Assembly: GCF_019649055.1 (NCBI RefSeq)
Contig: NW_026570250.1
Span: 62,001 to 126,000, forward strand
Direction: 5' to 3'
Length of the DNA: 64,000 nucleotides
From: Paramacrobiotus metropolitanus
Taxonomy: Eukaryota > Tardigrada > Eutardigrada > Parachela > Macrobiotidae
Shown one piece after another: positions 11,462 to 23,949 of the stretch. The notes beneath the pieces were generated by a model. The model was not told where the DNA came from and ran no database searches. It saw nothing but the letters and a program-made list of their open reading frames with translations. The translations under genes and the position numbers were made by a program. Position 1 is the first letter of the stretch. The number at the start of each line of letters is the position of its first letter.

Positions 11462-14400
11462 ATGCCATCTATTATTCATTTTCAACCATTTAACGGTGTG
11501 CATCAGTTCACACCGTTTGCCTACCTTCTGGAGATTGACGGATTTAACATTCTTCTGGACTGCGGCTGGGACGAGCGTTTTGATCTCAAATACGTCGAGG
11601 AGCTTGCAAAGTATCCAATAAGTTTTGTGTGTGCTTGTAGTAGTCGAATAGCTGCCGTGCTTAGTTTTGGAGTAATATTAACCAGCATCCATGTGTATGC
11701 TGCACGTCATATTTTTCTTACGCCGCCTCTCAAGAAGTCAAAGTAATCATTTTTACTTTAATATATGCCGACGGTAATGATGTGATTATTGTGAAGTTTA
11801 CCATATTATGCTAGGAAAGTATTAAATTTGGGCTGATAAAAATTTTTGCAGTGATCATATCGTTATTTATAACCGTTCTTCTACAGAATCGCTCCGCGTT
11901 TGGACTGCGTGCTGCTTACATCTCCTGATTTGTACCATGTGGGTGCTCTGCCCTACCTTGTTGGACGTATGGGATTGGAGTGTCCCGTGTACGCCACCAG
12001 TCCGGTGTACAAAATGGGCCAAATGTTCATGTACGACTTGTACCAGGTGAGTGCTGCACTTTCTTAAGTATTTAAATCTTTTGACTCCGGAATTTTGCAT
12101 GTTACCTTGCACCATTTTCTGTGGGAAAACTGAATTTTTATTAAAGTTTTTTTTACTTTTGTAGTCGAGACATGATTACGAAGATTTCGATCTCTTTACA
12201 CTGGATCACATCGACGCGGCTTTTGATCGAATCATTCAAGTGAAATACAACCAGACAGTTGCCTTGAAAGGTACAGATAGGTACTCGCATAGCCTTAACA
12301 TTCACAGCTTTTTTTTTGTTATGGGTCGCGAAATTTAAGCTTAGGATTTCCCGGACCACTGCGAGCTAATGGATTTTTGTTTCAGGGAAAGGAGAAGGAA
12401 TTCGACTAACAGCCTTATGTGCGGGTCACATGCTCGGAGCATGTTTGTGGAAAATTGGCAAGGACGAAGAAGAAATTGTTTACGCTGTTGATTTTGCACA
12501 CAAGAAAGAAAGGTACGAGTCAAGTGCGTCTTTGCAAAAATCTTTTCTGATTCAGTTTTACATGGTTTTATGGCTGTGCAGGCATCTCAGCGCCTTGTCT
12601 CTGGACTCCATAAATCGCCCTCATTTATTGATCTGTGATATTCTGAACGGTGCTTATAATCCACCAAAACGGCGAACAAGGGATGAAGAATTGATGACCA
12701 CCATCCTGCAGACACTGCGCCAGGAAGGTGATGTTTTGATCTGCATTGATACGGCGGGGCGGGTCTTGGAGCTGGCGTACATGTTGGTTAGTCACCGGCT
12801 TTTTGTCAACTTTTTGCCACATTTTGATAGTAATTACAGGTCTACCTACTGTATATTTCAGGACCAGCTATGGCAGAATAAAGAGTCAGGATTGAACAAT
12901 TTCGGTGTTTGTATATTGAATAATGTCGCCTACAACGCCATCGAATTTGCCAAATCCCAAGTAGAATGGATGAGTGATAAACTAGTACGGGGCTTTGAGG
13001 ACAACCGGCAAAATCCGTTTGCGTTCACCAACGTTCAGCTCTGCCACAGTCAAAGTGAACTGAAGAAGGTGAAAAGTCCGAAGGTATGTTTGTGCACTGG
13101 GAAAACTATGTTACGTGATTCAAAATTTAGGTTGTGTTATGCAGGTTGTTGTTGCATCGCCTCCGGATCTTGAATGTGGCTTCTCAAGAAATCTTTTTAT
13201 GGACTATGCCCGCCATGCCAAGAACACCATTGTGTTCACTTATCGGACAACCGTGGGAACGCTGGCCCACTTTCTTATTCAGAATCCTCGTGTGCCGGTC
13301 TTGACGATTGATCAGCGCCGACGTGTGCCTCTGGAGGGAACAGAATTGAAAGAATACATGGACAAAAAGCGAGAGGAACAGTTGGCCAAAGCCCTTCGCG
13401 ATCAGGAAGCCAAAGAAGAGGCTGAACTAAAAGCATCGGATATGGAGGCTGATCTCGATATGCCCATGCCGGAGAAGGGTGCGGTGACTATTCAGCAGTC
13501 GGATCTATATATTCGACCATGCGGGAAAATGCCGTTCCATTTGCTTAAACGGGGCCCTAAACCTAATGCTATGTACCGGTTTGAACGGGATCAAAATACC
13601 AAAGATGAATTCGGGGTTTCCGTCGAGTAAGTTGTGCATTAATTTTTTGCTAACTTCATGACAATGATAACTCACTCGCCTCCGGTTCCAAAAGCCTTGT
13701 TTCCGATAGTGTTTGTTTCCATTGTTGGGTGAACTCAAATAATAGTTAGGACTTCTCTGCAGTGTCGAGACCATGCGCAACAGATTGAAGGAAATCAACA
13801 AAGGCGTTGAGGTTGAACCGTCACCAAAGGATGGTGCCAGCAAAACCCGCCCAGACGACAAAATGGACGATGATTCGGAAGAAATTGCCGACGAAGTGCC
13901 GACAAAAACCATATCCACACCTGTTACCGTAGAGATCAAAGCTACCCTGAAGTTTATTGATTTTGAGGGCCGTGTGGATGCCGATTCGTTGCAGAAGATT
14001 TTGACCTTTATTAATCCGAAACGTCTGGTACAGTGCTCCCGCATCTGTCTTCTGCAGGAGAAGCACAAGCATTCATGGTATTTTTATTTATTTTTTTTAG
14101 ATTATGGTACATGGTTCGCCACAGACCGCCGAGGTGGTGGCAAACTTTATGACCAGTCATTGCCAGATGAATACGGAACATATTTTCTATCCAGATCTCC
14201 TAAAAACTGTTGATTGTTCATCGGAAACGCATATATATCGCGTGCGTATGGCGATTATTAAATTGAATGATGGTGTTTTTTAAGCTGTATTAACGAGAAA
14301 TCCAATTATAGGCTAAGCTAAGTGACGCTTTCCTTCGTAATGTGCAATGGAAACCTGTAAAGGGAGGCCAGATGGCCCTGGTTCATTGTAAAGCGTGGTA

Positions 14401-14949
14401 TCGCGAGCCTGTCGCGGATAAGGAAGAGATGGCGTCGGAATTCGATATACCGAGTGAGTTTTTTCTTACCAGATTGTTCGCATAACCTAAAATTTGTAGA
14501 TCATGGATTTTATTGTAGTGGCTGCGGCCCATGATCCCAACGTTCCGACTCTGGAGCCTACACAGTCAAAGAAATTTGTAAGGAATTTTTATTATACATG
14601 CTTCATGAAAATGTTCGTTGCCATCTGCAGTAAGTTTTTACTTGTTTTGTTTTTCTAGGCCCCTGCCAGTGCGCCTTTAGTGATAAATAATTATAAGTTG
14701 TCCGACATCCAAAAGTTTCTTCGACAGCATGGAATTTATAGCGATTTTCTAACTGGCTCACTAGTGTGTAGCCGCTGCGTGGTTATCAGCAAGGTATTAG
14801 TTATTGTTTTGAGTATTTTGGTTTGGAATAATTTATGTTGTTTAATTTTTTTGCAGACGCAGTCCGGGAAACTTACTGTGCAGGGCCCATTTTCTGTGGA
14901 ATATTACCGGATAAGAAAACTTTTGTACAAACAATTTTGTGTGTTTTAA
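11462..14949 (+). CDS. CPSF2: Cleavage and polyadenylation specificity factor subunit 2 (CPSF100)
   Basis: Non-catalytic metallo-beta-lactamase/beta-CASP partner of CPSF73 in mRNA 3'-end processing. Thirteen exons: 11462-11610, 11887-12046, 12165-12270, 12386-12512, 12582-12786, 12862-13083, 13145-13626, 13763-14027, 14101-14241, 14312-14453, 14519-14577, 14659-14793 and 14857-14949. All phases close at 761 aa (human 782). Matches run from end to end: [11 protein letters not shown] at the N-terminus, [61 protein letters not shown], and [14 protein letters not shown] with [12 protein letters not shown] at the C-terminus. The place of the catalytic HxHxDH reads [15 protein letters not shown], so the metal ligands are missing, as known for CPSF100. 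The acidic linker (res. ~380-400) is family-typical. Confidence 0.97.
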
Positions 14950-14991
14950 AACAACATTGTATTTCACATTCGGATTGGGCGGCTTTTGTGT

Positions 14992-14997
14992 TTTATT
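14992..14997 (-). terminator. Likely poly(A) signal of NRF-6-like gene A
   Basis: TTTATT on the plus strand, AATAAA on the minus, about 100 nt past the stop of the acyltransferase at 15100 and only 43 nt from the CPSF2 stop. The two convergent 3' UTRs probably overlap. Confidence 0.45.
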
Positions 14998-15099
14998 CGA
15001 GGCTTAGTCAATGAAATGTAGTATTTCGAGATCATGTACTTCATAACAATCACAATAATTTATCAAGCGTTTGACTATGTTGGTCAGATTGTGAAAGCA

Positions 15100-18000
15100 T
15101 TAAACTCTGCGGAACCAGAATAGCTTCTCGATGTTCCTGAGCGGCATTTCCACGAAGAGCGCCGCGATAAAGGCCACAAGATACACGGATACCACCTGAG
15201 ACCAGAAGATCGTAACCACCTGGTACCAAGTGTAGCCCAGCATCGTGCGTAGGCTTGTGTAGTACATCTGGAGAATCAGAAAGTGCACGAGGAACGCGGC
15301 ATAGGTCAGGCGACCGAGAACGGTCCATATCCGCAGCGACAGGAAACTGCGCACCACCATTCCATAGTCGTACTGACATGCGTAAACCACCTAAAAATAG
15401 TTACAAAAAAATATGTAATTAATTCCAAAATTATTGTTATTTAAATTATTACAGGTCATCTTATGATTTATATTCAAAAATTAGTGTTTTCTCGAATATT
15501 AAAGCCTACAAAGGGAAGCGCAGACGACAATACAGTTTGTTTGTGCTCTAAAGTTAAAAAGGATAATGAGGAAAAGTAATGTGTTGCTTACCCAGGCGAT
15601 CGACAATGACCACGCAAGTCTGGTAAGCGCCGCGTAGGCTGTTCGCTCTCCCAGAGTCATGTCCGTTTTGGTCTCCAGACCCCCCATGTACAATCCCATG
15701 ACACAACATACTCCGGCGATTATGGAGAGAACCCACCCGCAAATGAAAACAGGCAGATACCAGCCGGCGTTCTTTCCACGGAAGCGCACCATATACACCG
15801 CCATCATGGCTCCCATAAAAAATGCGATGCCACCGGCATATGGCTTGTCGTAGAAGTATTCAAAAGTTTCGTCGTATTTGTATGCCGATGGGAGTGGGCT
15901 AAAATTTTTCATTAAAATAAGTAAGTATTTACCTTTTGTGCAGCATTATAATTATTTAGCTCACTCATGAAGTTGTAAAGCGGTCAAAGGTAGACCGTAT
16001 AAGGAAACGAGAGAACTAATCGTAGCCACGCATGCAACTATCAGCGCAGCCATTATGGCCGTTCCCAGTTTCGGTAACCTGTAACACATACACAGAGTCA
16101 AAAAAATCGGCAGCATCAACATTTAGTAATAGATATACGATAAACTCTAAATATGACACTTATAAATACGCTACCGCAGTAGCTTAGTCGGTTTGCATTA
16201 TACTCGTACAGTACTTATTGACTGATGTATCTACAGAGTATATGTACTCTTCATCATAACGACTGCAGAATACCAATCATTATTTACTACTTATACTTAT
16301 TTACTTACTTGACTACGATGGCGAGAATTATGGGTGTAATTATGAACAGTTGCATATCCGCGCTTAAAAACCAGGTCCACGACATGCACTATTAAAGCAT
16401 CTTGTTTAAACTTATTCGTGTCTAAGAAAATTAACCGTTTAGCTCTTAGTACTTTGCACTTGCCATTTCGTTTTTGTTGAGGGGAATGATGTTGTTAATG
16501 TAGAGAAGATTTGTCCACCAGTACTTTTTACAGAATTCAGTTGGCGATCCTTCTTGCTTCACAATAAGCTATAAGATGTGCCATCAAAAATTAATGATCG
16601 ATAAGATAACTCGGGAGGTTGGCGAATCTGACATAGTTATTAAAAACTGACATAATAATTGTATTAACATGCTGCAAAACTTTTCGGTGGATTTGCTCTT
16701 ACCGAGTATGGACCACCGACAACGTAGGGAACGATATACAGGTAAACCAACAGCACAACCATGTACAACGGAGTCAACCTGCAAGAAAATGGTAAAAATG
16801 TGACAGGTCACAGCACGTATCTTTTTATAGTACTGGCAAAACTTTTTCCGCAGATTTTGTATCTCTCGACACAGCCAGGTTAATTAAAAGATTAAAGCAT
16901 TGAAGCACGGCTTAATTAGACTAATTAGAAATCTAATTGCAAATACGCATTATGTGTTAATATAACAGTTTCTTTTGCACCTTCTTATGATATTGTTACT
17001 ATCTACTCTGTATGCTCCAAAATTTCGGATTTGCACTATTCCCACCTCCAGATTCTTTTGGGATAGGAAAATGCCAGCGGCAAGCAACTCTTTGTACGTT
17101 CTACTTCCTTGAGCAAAGTGTATGCAATAAGTAATCCACTGAGGAAAAAGAACGTATCGATGCCAAATGATGCATTTAAAGGAATCTGTTGCAAAACTCC
17201 TTTAAGGCTATCCACAATTTCATATTGGTTATCTGAAAGGTTACGAATTGGTTACCATATTGTCGTTGTATGGGCGCAATTGCAGATCTAGACGAAGTAA
17301 GTCCGATGTCTAGACAGAATTTATAAAAGTTAAAAATTCAACCAATAATCAAATTATTATAATCATAACAGTAAAAAAAGTTGTTAAAAAGTTGTGCAAA
17401 AATCGTCATGTGGTATAGAGGCACTGTTATTAACTCAAAATATTATACGAAGAAAACGCGACACACTGTTGTTTAATCAAAAATACTCTCAAAATTTAAT
17501 AAAAATGCATTGATATGGAAAATATTAAAATATAATGACTTACTGAAAAAGCTCTGCCCGAGATGGTAAATATGCCCCAACATCACCCACCACATACTGA
17601 TGACGCGCATACCATCGAGATACTTCAGCTGACCGGGTGCGGCCGGTGCGAAAATTTTGTTAACATTGTGTACTATGGAGAAGCACAGGACCAATTTCAT
17701 ATAGATTGGATACTTGTTCTTCCAGGTCTTTTTTTCTTCGGTTTTGATTTTAGCAGAATCCTGTGGTGCAGGGTTTGTTTGATCGAAGGATGTTTCGTTT
17801 TCTAGTGCAATGTCGATGTCCGGTTGCTCTTCCCGCACAAATCCTTTGTTGTCTAGCTCGTCTTCTATTTTTCGCTTCTTGGACACATACGTAACTTTGG
17901 CTGCTTCGTTCATCTCTTCGATGTTCCACCAGCGTTTATCAAATAAGCGGAAGAAAAAATGTATTATCGTACACCAGATGCAGGCGAGGACAATAATTCC

Positions 18001-19166
18001 TAAAAGAGGTACGCCACAATATCAGAATCGATCTTTCCCACCAAACTAATTTTATGAGCAGATACGGTATGGAGCTTTAATGTAACTATAAAACGATTAT
18101 GCGTTTTTATGCTTATACTTTTCGTCATCAACAAATTGCTCTAAAAAGCCGACCGCAAAATTTTTCCGAAAGGCTAATAACCCATGACTTGTCTCTTACC
18201 TATGATAATCAATGTTGTGGTAGTTCCACCTTGCGCGGGAATTTTTTCGTCGCTGCACGCTGTTCCCTTTCCTGCAGTTACTCCGCTGGCTAAGTTCAGA
18301 ATATGTATTAGACTTATAAGTAATTCATCAGCATCTTTTGCTGAGCATGAGGCCGGCAGACACGTGGCGAACGCCAAAAGCGACGGCAGCTGACTTAGTA
18401 GAGTACTGTTTAACCGGACCACACAGTATTTTGCCGCCGGTACTAAATCAAAGGACTCTTTTCCTTCTTTGGTGATATATGTTACGTTGCGCCGCGCTGC
18501 GACACACATGTCGTAAGCGCCCATCCACAATATGTGACCTTTGGATATCCCTGCTGGAATTTTGGCAAAGGCATCCAACACTAAAAAGAGGAGAATTCGG
18601 CTTTAAGTTTAAATAAAATTAAAGTTCATCTTTGTTTTAGCATGAACAGATATGCGCAGATGCAAACAAACTTTGTAGAGCGGAAAGATTGATTCCATTA
18701 TTATGTTAGTTATGACTATGGATACACTGCGTATAGTATTATACAGCAATATAAAAGGGTGAGAGTTCTACATACATGAATATATGAATATATCTGTAGA
18801 TATGCCATGCACCATTCGTATACGAGTTTGCTGTACATGCTTTGATTACACATAATTACAAATACTAAACCGACACATACTTTCTATGGCGTACATCTTT
18901 CCTTGCATAAGATCGAGAAACCATGTCATTGTGTCATTATAACAAGGGTAAGAGACTTCCAGGCTTTTGCCGGGTAAAAGATCCAGAAGGAACTTGGCAA
19001 GTTGTGTTGGATCGGAAAAGTTGACATTCCCCGTAGTGATCCCTGGTATGGTAATAGAGCCCACAATTGTCCCTAGGAAGTCAGGATGGAGAGCACTGAG
19101 GGCATTCACGCTGGGGGCGGAAATGCACAACACCAACACCGCCACTACGAGAATCTTTTGTAGCAT
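15100..19166 (-). CDS. NRF-6-type membrane acyltransferase, copy A
   Basis: Nose-resistant-to-fluoxetine family: a secretory N-terminal NRF domain plus a multi-span acyltransferase-3 domain. Nematode nrf-6 acts in lipid or drug transport across epithelia; the substrate here is unknown. Ten exons: 18881-19166, 18200-18580, 17544-17999, 17046-17232, 16703-16778, 16464-16568, 16309-16388, 15965-16078, 15592-15898 and 15100-15390, 760 aa. The ATG at 19166 gives a clear signal peptide. The NRF domain has paired cysteines (PCYNDTMTWF, YDMCVAARR, CLPASC). The acyltransferase signature is LDGMRVISMWWVMLGH with its conserved Arg and His, then IDTFFFLSGLLIAYTL, WWTNLLYINN, CMSWTWFLSADMQLFIITP and RLTYAAFLVH. 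The intron between 16464 and 16388 has a GC donor. The gene is a paralogue of the one at 24799-29805. Confidence 0.93.
16389..16463 (-). other. GC-AG intron in NRF-6-like gene A
   Basis: A 75-nt intron beginning GCAAGT and ending TAG. It joins NKNEM to CMSWTWFL in phase 0, the same place and phase where copy B has a GT-AG intron. The nearest GT alternatives shift the frame and lose the conserved residues. Confidence 0.75.
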
Positions 19167-20560
19167 TCTCAAATCGTTGAGACAGTGTTAATATAAACAC
19201 TGCAATATAATCCTTCTCGGTTGCAAAAGCACATCGAAATCCCGGCTGCGGGCTACAGGTGCGAGAAATATTATGCAGGTGGACGCAACACCATATTAAC
19301 GACGATCTGTCCGTCCGTAATGATTTTGCGATCGGTGGATACGCAGCGAAATACTCCATGCCATACACAATACCATATTATAATAATTATCTGTTAGATG
19401 TTTATTGGCTTCGCTACTCCATGTGCGTAATTTTCGATACAATTATTTTTATATCAGATTTTATTGTTATCAGTATGAAATGGGGCTTGCTCTCCTGATT
19501 TCTTTTCCTAAATCCATATCACCGCTCTTATCGCGCGTTGATTGTTGCAAGCAGAGATTATTCCGTAGAAAATTTACTTAAATCTTTAGAACGCCAAAGC
19601 TTTCTGAATACTAAAAACTTTGTAATTTCTTATCATGAATATGTAGGCTAATATGGGTACAACAACAATAGTGGTACAATTGTCCTATAACAAAATTCCA
19701 CAAAATCCGCAGACTGGAATGCGGTATCATTAAATGGTATTTAGCTATATATCACGCAAAGTATATCGTAAATCGTAATTAACATACAGAGTACAAGACG
19801 ATCGTAGCCGTACAATCTTTAGAACGAAAGTGATTTGCCAACGGCAGCGCTAGTTAAATCTGCAACAATATATATTAATAATGCAAAATTAAAGACCGAA
19901 CAGGTATATATCAGTTTTTCACTTTTCTTTAAATGGCAAAAAGCTTTGTTCTTTCTTGAAATGGCATCACTGAAAATGTTGTTTATTAATAGTCAGCTCC
20001 TGCATATGTACGGTGATAATCTGTAACTTGCAAATGCATGGTTAAGAAATTCCAGTAGCTTTGTTTGCCTGCAACTGCAGCGGCGTCCATTTGGTGCATT
20101 TTGTTCAGGATGACCAAAATGCGTTTTTACGGTCGAGTACTTTTGGATCACATTCTAGATTTGTCAAAAAGCGCTTCTTTCTTAAAAACGGGTTTCTCGA
20201 AAAGCGGTTATCCTTTTACCGGATAACAATTGCAGGCCACTCAAAACGGCGTGATTGGTAGGTGCAAAATTGCAACCATTTTAGGAACTTTGTATAGCAG
20301 CTTTAACGTTTTCTAGATGGATTGTAAAGAATGTATTTGTCAATCGCCATTAATTTTCCTCAACCAGCCGGCGTGCCTAAAACAACGAACAGTACAATAC
20401 CATTCTTTGCGAAATGAACAACCTTAATCTTCGCTTCGAGGCTCTAACGGAAACTAGGGCGATTATAAGAATTGTTCCGCATGACATAAACCTTCGGTAT
20501 TCTGTTTGAACTTTTTAAAAGTTGCCGAATTTATGAATTTTTCGCAAATAACCTTTGAAA
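19167..20560. other. Intergenic region between divergent NRF-6-like A and PRMT5
   Basis: About 1.4 kb holding both promoters. I see no gene, RNA gene or repeat. ORFs here are short and unrecognised. Confidence 0.4.
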
Positions 20561-23500
20561 ATGACCGAGCATAATATCCCGTTCCAGTTCGGTATATGGG
20601 TGGAAGGAAATGGAACGGTCGTTAAGCAGCACAACATACCGAATGGATCCGGATTGTCGTCACTGCAAGTTATTCCTGTAGACCAACCTTTAGTGCCTCC
20701 ACCCGGTCAACTGGCAGCGCAATGCGTAGCTCATGTTAGCCTGCCGACATGGGAAACCGGCTGCACAAGCCTGGAAAAAGAAAAGGTCACCGGTGCTGTT
20801 CTTAAAAGAGGACTTAGCACCTTCTTATTTTAGCACGATGCAAAATATCATCGAATATATGGATGAAATATGAAATTAAATTTTGTTGTACACAAGTTTT
20901 TGTAAAATGCTTACGTGATTTTATACCTTCTTATACTTGCACCAATTTAGCGCCTTGCTGACAAAATTGTAACGTTATATGCAGGAATGGTGCAACAACG
21001 CTCTTGCCATTCTAAATCAGGATGTGAAGGCCATAATAATCTCACCAGAAGTGAGTTTGCCCTTTAAACATCACCAACTGGCTTTTGCCTTGAGCCGTCT
21101 GCTGGAGAAGAACTGGCCTATGCAGCCGCGCGATCCACAGAACACCAAATCAAAGGTCAAGTTAGAATCGGTACTGTTGGACAGCCATCATGGACGAACA
21201 CCCATTGATGTAAGTTTTCACAAAACTATTCGATTACAAAATGCAATGGGTTGTGTATACAGATAAGCAGCTTCTTGTTGCTGTATTTTTTCCTCGCCGA
21301 TTGCGCAGAAACTAGTCTAATATTAATTGCATCTCATCGATAAAACACCTTGCTTATAATCGGTTATATTTAAATAGGAGTTACGATTACCTGATGAGCA
21401 TTTCTCATATCATCAACCTTGCAATTTAGCAACAGCAATAGATACCTCGAAAATCTTTGGCGTCTCTTACTGTAGCATCAATGATAGCTGGTTGTGGTGA
21501 CAATTTTTGCAGCCTTTTAATCCCCGCTCCAACCGCCAAATTTGGATTCGTGTTCCCCTGTTTCACCAACAGTGCAAAACTATCGATGAAGTTTACGATG
21601 AAGCTTGGCAATGGTGAGTCGTGCGTTATCAAACGAAAGTAAAATTCGACGTCGTTATTCTTTGATATTATGAACCTTTTTTTTACTATGTCTGCAGTGC
21701 TTCGATAAAACACCGTTTGTAACAAAAAATCAGCCGATAAAAATGTTCATAGGAGCGCGATTAAAAATATATTGTGATTTACATACATAGCGACATGCAT
21801 GTCGCTATGTATGTAAATCAATATATTTTTAATCGCGCTCCTATATGCGCATATATGATGATGCGATCGTCGTTCACCATTAGACTACGCTGATGGTGAG
21901 CGATGTGCCTGAATAATATCTAAATTGTATCAACCAAAATACGAAGTACTATCGATATCTAATTTTGTGATTCCGAGTATACGAAATGATTTCTCACTCT
22001 CGATTTCTCCTAGGTGGACCAATCTGCGGAAAGCGGCGGGGGTCAATCCGAAGCTGGCGCTAATGCTGGATTTTGGTCCCGAATTACCTCAATCCCATAA
22101 TAAAATTAGTCGGTGGTTTGGGGAGCGTTTGCGTGCTGCTGTTTTACCGGATGAGTGGAGCAATGGAATACTGTCCAAGTCCATGCAAATTCTGCTTCAG
22201 CATCTGTATCGAGTCCCCCAAAACGGACTCTTCTTCCGCAGCCGCAGCGACAATCCGGATTTTGCCGCTCAGCTGCGTCATGCTGGACAAATTTTTGCGG
22301 AATTCCGCAAAAACATTATCGATCCTAAACACTATGACGAGATGGTAAAATGGAAGCTTTCGGACGAAATTTTAAATACATTATATTTCGGCTTTTTCTT
22401 TAAGTGTTCTTTTTTAATTGATTTGTCATTTTTATTTTATGTTTTATTTTAGGCTTCCGTGCCGGATAATCCGATTTTCGCCCTGCAGCCATTGCAGGAT
22501 CACATCAGCGAGGGCGTTTACGCAATCTTCGAATCACTGGAGCAGAAATACGTGGACTATCATATGGCCATATATGCGTACCTCAAAGGTCAGCTGGAAC
22601 GCGGCACATTGCATGAGCCGTTTGTAGCGATGGTGGTGGGTGCCGGGCGCGGTCCACTGGCCTGGGAATTTATCCAAGTAGCCGATATGCTGAAAATCAA
22701 GTGGAAGCTCTATTGCATCGATAAAGTAACGAATTTTAATCCGAATGCGGAAATAGCATCATGTGGGGATAGGGTAAATTAAATTCGCTTTCCAGAATCC
22801 TATTGCCATTGAAGTCATGAAAAAACGATTGGAAGCTCAGTGGAAACCCTATAAAGAGCATATCACCATCGTTTTCATCGATATGCGTCAGTTTCACACA
22901 GACGACAAAGCCGATCTAATTATTAGCGAATTAATCGGATCGATGGCTTGTAATGAATGCTCCCCTGAGTAGGTTTCTTGAAGTAATACAGACAATAATC
23001 ATAATTAATTTTGCCAGTTTTGAACCGCATAATTTAAAATATACTGTACTTAGATGTATTGACGGCGCCCAGCGACTACTAAAGCCGGAAGGTGTATCCA
23101 TTCCGTGGGCGTACGACAGTTACGTGCAGCCGGTAATGAGCATTCCGTATTGGGAGGACATTCACACGCTGACATCGTCAGGATATCGCGTGGAGAACGA
23201 GATGGCCATTGTGTCACCTAGAAATTTCACCGCAATTGCGAGGTATCAGAAGGCTTGGCGATTCCAGCATCCAAACTACGGTAAGTGGATTGTACATATC
23301 AACATATGTATCTTGAATTTATACATGGTTACACTGCTTCCGGTCCATTTCGCACAGACCGGTCCATTCGGTTTTTGCAAGCCGAACGAAAGTTGCCCTA
23401 ATACGAGTAGATTTGCATACCTAAAATTTACTCGTAATCAGGATTTGGTTAAGCCTTTTTAACGAAATATTTCCAGAACCCCATACTAACGAGCGAAATG

Positions 23501-23949
23501 TCACGTTGAAATTTGTGGCCGAGGACGATTATATTCTGACTGGATTCACGGGATATTTTGATATGCTCCTATATGGGGTAAGAAATTAAGCTTCGTACAA
23601 CCTGTGCCAGAAAAATCAGAAAACGAACGTTGTTTATTTAACGCTTTGGATCTTATTTATTAATTAGTCATGGTATTTTTTTCAGAATGCTTCGTTCAAT
23701 ATTTTACCTGACCGGCAAACTGTGGGAATCGGCAGTGATCCCAACTGGTTTCCCGCTTATTTCTGCTTGTCGAAGGAAGTAGCTGTTAAGAAAGGTCAAG
23801 AAATTATCTTTTCCTTGGCGCGACGATGTGATCCGGAGAAGTCTCGTGTATGGTACGAATGGGCTTTGCTCGCACCGGAACTGCTTCCTCTGCAGAATTT
23901 TCGTCCTGATTACTGGCTAGGTCTCAAACCAGACAATAACAAAAGCTAA
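20561..23949 (+). CDS. PRMT5: Protein arginine methyltransferase 5
   Basis: Symmetric dimethylation of arginines on Sm proteins and histones, with MEP50. Exons: 20561-20785, 20985-21209, 21378-21461, 21513-21613, 22014-22344, 22453-22725, 22796-22968, 23054-23280, 23477-23577 and 23686-23949, about 667 aa (human 637). From exon 4 on the match is clear: IWIRVPL then EAWQW joined to WTNLRKAAG (human WMWWHNF region), DFGPELPQSHNKISRWFGE, the SAM motif VVGAGRGPLA (res. ~383-392), the PRMT5-specific Phe in YAIFES (~348), the double-E loop SELIGSMACNE (E458, E467, same spacing as human E435/E444), and DGAQRLLKPEGVSIP. The first ~150 residues (exons 1-2) are divergent and less certain. Donors GTCACC (exon 1) and GTCTCT (exon 3) are weak. 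Intron 4 holds a long palindrome. Confidence 0.93.
21749..21844. repeat. 96-bp near-perfect palindrome without spacer
   Basis: The left arm 21749-21797 and right arm 21798-21844 are exact reverse complements over 47 bp, except for a 2-nt bulge (TG) near 21774-21776 in the left arm. The centre is GACATG/CATGTC with no loop, and the outer ends are ATAGGAGCGCG and CGCGCTCCTAT. It lies in PRMT5 intron 4. It could be a fold-back miniature element, an RNA hairpin source or a local inversion-duplication; no transposase or clear target-site duplication is seen. Confidence 0.92.

Noticed and set aside
13505-14068. 187-codon minus-strand ORF
   Set aside because: Antisense shadow of CPSF2 coding exons 7-8; its codons mirror the true frame.
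21426-21725. 99-codon minus-strand ORF in the PRMT5 region that looks protein-like
   Set aside because: The plus strand here encodes the conserved IWIRVPL exon of PRMT5, with phase-matched splice sites to both sides, so the minus frame is a shadow.
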